NCBI GenBank assembly: GCA_035578905.1
Contig: JAQJVL010000251.1
Span: forward strand, 596,115-660,114
Source: Stictocephala bisonia
Lineage: Eukaryota > Arthropoda > Insecta > Hemiptera > Membracidae
Length of the DNA: 64,000 bases
Direction of reading: 5' to 3'
Of the stretch, positions 58,820 to 64,000 are shown one piece after another. The position numbers and the translations under genes were made by a program. How positions within the stretch are numbered: position 1 is the stretch's first letter; every line of letters starts with the position of its first letter. The notes beneath the pieces were generated by a model, which ran no database searches, was not told the DNA's origin, and was given only the letters and a program-made list of their open reading frames with translations.

Positions 58820-61210
58820 TGAGTTTATGAAGAATGGAAGTATTTGTTTCGTTAACGTATAATATTCAATAATAGATCATACAAAAATAATATGAAACCT
58901 CCATGAAAATATTCAATAAACAATTTATTATTTATAATTACAGTTTATTAAGATTTTGAAGTAATATATAAATATCCCTTTTACATATTTGTATTAATAA
59001 TTCGAATGTATACTTTGTTGAATTTTATGAATATTATCGTATTACAATAGCATCAGCTTTGCTTAACATTGGAATTTGAGAGTAAATTCTGACAATACTT
59101 TTGACTATATTCAGGTTAAGTGGAAGAAAGGACTGATAAATCCTAACTTCGCCTGAAAATAAACACGTTTTTCATTTCATTTCATATACAAAATATAAAT
59201 CAGATTAATTCCAAGTTCTATGTGTTTCTATTACTGGTATTATTTTGAATTAGACAGATAATGTTGATTTATTAAAAATATCAATTCCACAAAAATGTAT
59301 ATTTTAGCACTGAAAACTTGTACCCATCAATATACATTTTACGGTATTCAAGGTCATTTTTGCGTAATGAAATTCAAATTCATGAGCATGTAGAAGATGA
59401 CATATGACCGTAAAGTAGTGGCATTTTATGGAAACTCGTTATGGGATTTGATATTTTAGTTAAAAATATGTTACCAATAATTATTATAGCAAAAGACAAT
59501 ACTACTGATTGAAAACACATTTAACTTAGGAAGACGGTGTGTATATAAATAAACCTCCATCAAGTAATTTAATAACATTAAATTTCCATCTTTATTCTAA
59601 TCTTTGTTATTAAAATCTACTGTTTTGTAAATGTCCTCTAGATTCCAACACATGGAAGTCTTATTAAACCTATACCATTTTTATTGGTTTGTTCATATTT
59701 CACCTGGGATTTGTATTCGACAAGTAATAACTATAGGACTTTATTAGCTGAATGTGATGTAAATAATTTACAATGAAGCCATTAGGTTTTTGTTCTATAA
59801 TTTAGTGGGAATAGTATAAAAAATGTAATAGTCAACCATGCGACAGTTATAAAGAATGTCTACCCCTCTATATTTTAAATGTAAATATGGTTTTAAGATA
59901 TATTTTTAGCACACAATGTTTATCTGTAATCACATTTATCACAATAGAAAATCTTACAATACTGCCTGTTTACATGGAATAAAAACAATATTATTATAAT
60001 GTCTGTGTAGGACTTTTAAACATTTCTGGACCCAATTATAAGTAAATAATGCTATACATTGTTCACTTCAAATAATATAAAATATATTGTAGAGTGACTA
60101 AAGTTTTTAATTTACCATGGTTCGAAGTTTCGCAATTAAAGTACTGTACAAGTGGTAATCACCACACAACTGTCATTATTTAAATGAGAATGGAGTTAGT
60201 TCAAAAGGCTCTTTGTCAGAGTCCACTCATCTGTGTGGCAGTTATAATTAAACGATTTTGTTTTAGTTCTACCGAATGGAATAAAATAATTAAACTATTT
60301 TATACTTGCTGACAGCATTTTTCTCGGTTTTTTTAGTAGCATGACAGCATACAACTTGATTTGTAATGTTTTATATTAATTCTTATATGTTTTATTGTTT
60401 AATATCATTCAAAAGAATCTTTTATTTATCTCGACTGGTTAGATGCACCGTATATAGTTACAAAACTGACAAAAATGAGATTTATTCACCACAAGCCTAT
60501 TTTTTAATTAACACGTACAAACCTGTTCATGCTAAATTATGCATTGAAAAACACAAGAACTCACTTAACACAAATGAATTCCAATATATGAGCTATGTAT
60601 CGATTTTGATATTTGATATATCGATACAGCAAGGTTTTATTTCAGCAAACCATCGGGGGATTCACAATGGGTGTAAAGCCTCGTTTTTTAAAGATGATAA
60701 AAGTTGTTAACCTTGATATTATTTATTTATTTCAACAGGAAACCCCAAATATAAACGAGCGATTATTTATATTTGATGGCTGTTACGTTTGTTTATTTAT
60801 TACTTCCAACCGCAAAGCCACAATACATATCATAATTGACAAAAGTTAAAGTTCTTGAAAATATAACAATGAGTATAATAACGATTAGTGACAATGTTTT
60901 ACAAATAATTCAATAATAATAGGTAATATAACAAATCAACAACCAGGATATGTATATAAATACTAACTTATTTGTAAACGGTGAACAATTTAAGTAAAAA
61001 TCCTTGAATAAATAACAAGTTCATATAAGATGAGATTGAAACCAAATAATAACTAACAAATTGAGCAACCAGAAAAGTAAAGATAACAAGTATACAATTT
61101 GAAAAAAAAAACCAATAACAAAAGTAATATGAACTATCTACATTTTACGATAACAATACAATAATATATGAAATATAACAAATAACAACAAAGAATACAA
61201 AAACTACGCA
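58820..61210. other. AT-rich non-coding stretch
   Basis: No gene. 59100-59187 resembles a LINE 3' end (TCGCCTGAAAATAAACACG followed by TTTCATTTCATTTCAT). Frames at 60366-60849 have no motif. Confidence 0.45.
59100..59187 (+). repeat. Possible LINE 3' end with TTTCA tail
   Basis: AATAAACACGTTTTTCATTT then TCATTTCAT, with preceding AAGTGGAAGAAAGGACTG. Such short-repeat tails end many insect LINEs. No coding part remains. Confidence 0.35.
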
Positions 61211-61483
61211 CTAAATGGTCAGCTGAATTTTCAAAAAATGCCTCTTGAAGGTAGATGCACAACTGTTAAAAAGGTCTAATCCCTCTGGGATGAGGTTAAC
61301 ATGCCTCTGAATTCTCAGAATGGGTCTGTTTAGCAAGTAGTTGGAGGAAACAACCATTCTGGCAAATACGTCTCGAGATCTGGTGCTCGATGGAGTCCTG
61401 AAGTTAATTATGCCAAGTAGTGCAGTACAGTCAAGTTCAGAAACAAGACGCTGAAGGAACATGACGTCATGACGTTGTAGCAT
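61211..61483 (-). pseudogene. Non-LTR retrotransposon ORF2 C-terminal fragment E
   Basis: The open minus frame reads RHDVMFLQRLVSELDCTALL, then INFRTPSSTRSRDVFA and NYLLNRPILRIQRHVN, ending after LDLFNSCASTFKRHF. This is the typical last 90 residues of Jockey/CR1-type pol proteins (DxxFL...LL..INFRVP...TR...NY..N.P..R..R.N). 5' truncated, with no RT core attached. Confidence 0.75.
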
Positions 61484-62220
61484 TAAATCGTAAAAATAAC
61501 AAGTAAATACACAAAGTTACAAGAGAGCAACTATTATGTGTGCATGTATATATACTTGATAATTCACTCATATAATTATCATAAACGCTAACTAATATAT
61601 AAAAGTACAATAATAGACCACTTAATTCAATAATTCAGGGAAATGTGTCTAAATAAAATATCATAGTCAGTGTTCAGAGTGACTTTCAAGACATCTATAA
61701 TCTTTGTTCTGGATTATAGATTACATACACTGTCAGCAAAGAAGTATTTTTAATAAGAAACAGTATTATCAAGTCGCTGAAGTATGTCAGCCTATACGTG
61801 CTGAATTTCTTGGACTTGCCGCTCCAAGTTACTACCTGAGGCCACCATACAATACTATGTCTAACTAAAGATTTCAGTTATTGGAATACATTTATGTTGT
61901 GTGACGTTCCCTTGTTTTGTATACCTACCAGCACGTAATATGCAAACGAAGAAACTATAGAATAATGCATACAATCCTGGATTTTGGAGGAATTACGTTG
62001 AAATAATTTTGAGTGAATAAAAACTATATTTTCTATAAAGTATATAAATAGCTTATTACATTTTAGTTGCATTTTTATCATGACAGTTAAAAATACACTG
62101 TCCTCTGTAATAAAAAAATACGCACTACCTACTACTCGTGTTAAAAATTTAATGTTTATGTATTTTCACCTGGACTTTCATGTACTGTAGAAGGAAGCGG
62201 AGGTGCATCCGGCAGTGCGA
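61484..62220. other. AT-rich non-coding stretch
   Basis: No gene recognised. Confidence 0.5.
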
Positions 62221-62222
62221 AA

Positions 62223-62392
<170 letters not shown>

Positions 62393-62483
62393 TCAGTTTT
62401 ACAATTGAGGAATACACATAGGGAAAACCTTGTATCATTTTTAACAACTATAAATACAGACACTATAGAACTTTGAAATCAGG

Positions 62484-64000
62484 TGCGCTGCCTTGGTAGA
62501 ACGTGTGGCGCAGCTATCAGAGTGACGCTCAACTTACCTCAGTTAGTGTAACTAACATCAAACACACTGGAGACCATCACGTAACGTTGAGACGCCTCTC
62601 GTCACCTGCGCCTCATACCCCATCCACGTCAATCCGAACACCCACGCCTAGTTCGACACCTGTTCCCGTCACGCCATCAACTTGTTCTACACCCAGCTCA
62701 GATCCTCTACAACCCTCCGCATCAACGTTCATCCCTTCTGGAGATCAGGCTACAGAGGTCACCCGCTTAAAACAAGAGATCGAGAACCTGAAAAACGAGT
62801 ACCAGAAGCTACTAAATCATACCTCATTGAATCGGATACTCGCTTGCTGGAGTTCACTGAGGAAATATTTCCAGTGACCAACTCATCACACTACGTCGAT
62901 AAATTCACCCATTCCACGACGGTGGACTGTGGTGTTCAGAGCGACCCGCCCCTCAACACATCAGAGAATGCTGCGCCCACAATTACAGGCTCGATTGTGC
63001 AGTGTACTCTACCGGCGCAATTCACTGAGCCTTCATCTGAAGATCTTGACCTTCTAGACCGCCTCAGTACCCTAATAGAAGTACTTGAGGCCGAAAATCA
63101 ACTCATGAAGCTGCAGCTAAAAAATTGTTCGTGCGCGGAACCTATTGAGGACCAACAATGGAAAGAAGTAAAAAACAAGAGAAAAAAGAACCCGGTAAAA
63201 GACACCAAAACATCCGATCCGCAAATAAGAAAAAGAACATCCCTCATGTTAAAAAACCATCAGTTTATAACCCGTCACGACAATATGCTCCTAAGAAAAA
63301 CAATAACAATAAAAATTATTAAAAAAACGGGAACTACCTGAAATAGTCTACAAAATACTGAACTTCCAGGTCATTGACATCGTGGGAGATAGTCATGCCC
63401 GACACCTCGCCGGTCTGGTGCAGCAGCGAGTGGCATCAAAAACGAGAGTGAGTGGCATTTGTAAGCCAGGCTACCGGACATTACGTTCAGCGATCCACCA
63501 CAACCAAACAGCTGTAGCGTCTTAATTGCGGGCGCTAATGATATTGCAGCCAGCGAACACCAGAGAATATATAAACTCCTGGAACAGCGCATCATCACCC
63601 AAAGGCGCAACTCAATCAGTGTTGTGATCTCGACTGTGCCTCATCGCCATGCCTTACCTGCAGACCACCCGGTGAATCAGCAGACAGCCCTCGCCAACTC
63701 CTTCATTGAAGAGCTATGCATCAGATACGAAAGAGTTGAGCTTCTAGATTTCAACGCCATTGGAAGACGCTGATTTACCCGTCATGGCATGCACCTCTGT
63801 ATGCCGGGCAAAAAGATACTTGCTGACCTAGTGGTAAGGAGCCTGTTGAAGATGAAACAGGACAGATCCACCTCCAAACTAGTCACTGTTCCTGCCACTA
63901 CTCCCAAAGGATCACCTGCTGTACCCATCGGGACAGCAGAACACACATCTCCGGAAGTTTCATTGGCGTTCACTAGGCAACACCACGACAGCTACGCCGA
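62484..64000 (+). pseudogene. CR1-type LINE ORF1 with SGNH-esterase domain, frameshifted, runs off window
   Basis: Successive frames make one ORF1. A Ser/Thr/Pro-rich part (to about 62740) is followed by a coiled coil (TEVTRLKQEIENLKNEYQ, about 62755-62815). After a frame change comes a long acidic part with a second coil (LSTLIEVLEAENQLMKLQLK) and a Lys-rich tail (about 63150-63300). Then follow the esterase blocks: DIVGDSHARHLAGL (GDSH at 63385-63396, block I Ser) and, one frame later, LIAGANDIA (GAND at 63531-63542, block III). RHGMHL near 63780 (block V His) follows an in-frame TGA at 63771. Esterase-bearing ORF1 is known for CR1-clade LINEs. At least three frameshifts and one stop show decay. 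ORF2 would lie beyond the right edge. Confidence 0.75.

Noticed and set aside
60366..60849. Two overlapping plus frames of 78-114 codons
   Set aside because: AT-driven, no motif, no coding-like composition change.

Overview
The window is repeat-rich, AT-rich eukaryotic DNA, most likely from an insect. The grounds are a perfect (TTAGG)n array (the common insect telomere pentamer), arthropod-type non-LTR retrotransposons, a piggyBac transposon, a Ty3/Gypsy element primed by initiator tRNA-Met, and several short inverted-repeat elements. Species cannot be set from sequence alone. I found no convincing host protein-coding gene, so the window reads as intergenic or intronic DNA built from mobile elements and satellites. 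It has a 500-base N gap (8034-8533), and about 1.6 kb (37.5-39.1 kb) looks like low-quality basecalls.

Layout. 1-2.8 kb: 3' two thirds of a CR1/Jockey-group non-LTR element (+). 4.7-5.6 kb: a foldback element. 6.0-8.0 kb: a 141-bp satellite running into the gap. 8.7-9.4 kb: a hairpin, three CRE-type palindromes and a 30-bp minisatellite. 9.8-10.3 kb: an RTE-like interspersed repeat. 10.6-18.6 kb: a complete Ty3/Gypsy element (-), with 1.37-kb LTRs about 99% identical, a 4-bp target duplication, PBS, PPT, gag and pol. Its gag-pol junction shows a textbook -1 frameshift signal, and pol carries two in-frame TAG stops. 19.9-20.15 kb: about 63-bp tandem repeats, followed by a broken RT copy. 21.8 and 26.6 kb: two copies of a SINE-like repeat, with a third at 48.1 kb. 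29.5-30.3 kb: nested inverted repeats enclosing 261 bp of (TTAGG)n. 32.3-33.3 kb: a 96-bp higher-order satellite. 34.2-39.3 kb: a second long non-LTR element (-), interrupted by the poor-quality block. 45.0-45.8 kb: a foldback element with TA target site and about 300-bp arms. 48.8-49.5 kb: two related MITEs, with a broken third copy at 28.0 kb. 54.15-57.11 kb: a structurally complete piggyBac transposon. 61.2-64.0 kb: an RT tail fragment, a GT microsatellite and a degraded CR1-type ORF1 with an SGNH-esterase domain that runs off the window.

Functionally this is a graveyard plus two young elements. The piggyBac copy has matching 16-bp termini, TTAA duplication, an unbroken transposase frame with the expected Asp residues and a Cys-rich tail, so it could be active. 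The Gypsy copy is recent by LTR similarity but disabled in pol. No gene order suggesting a host operon or defence system was seen.
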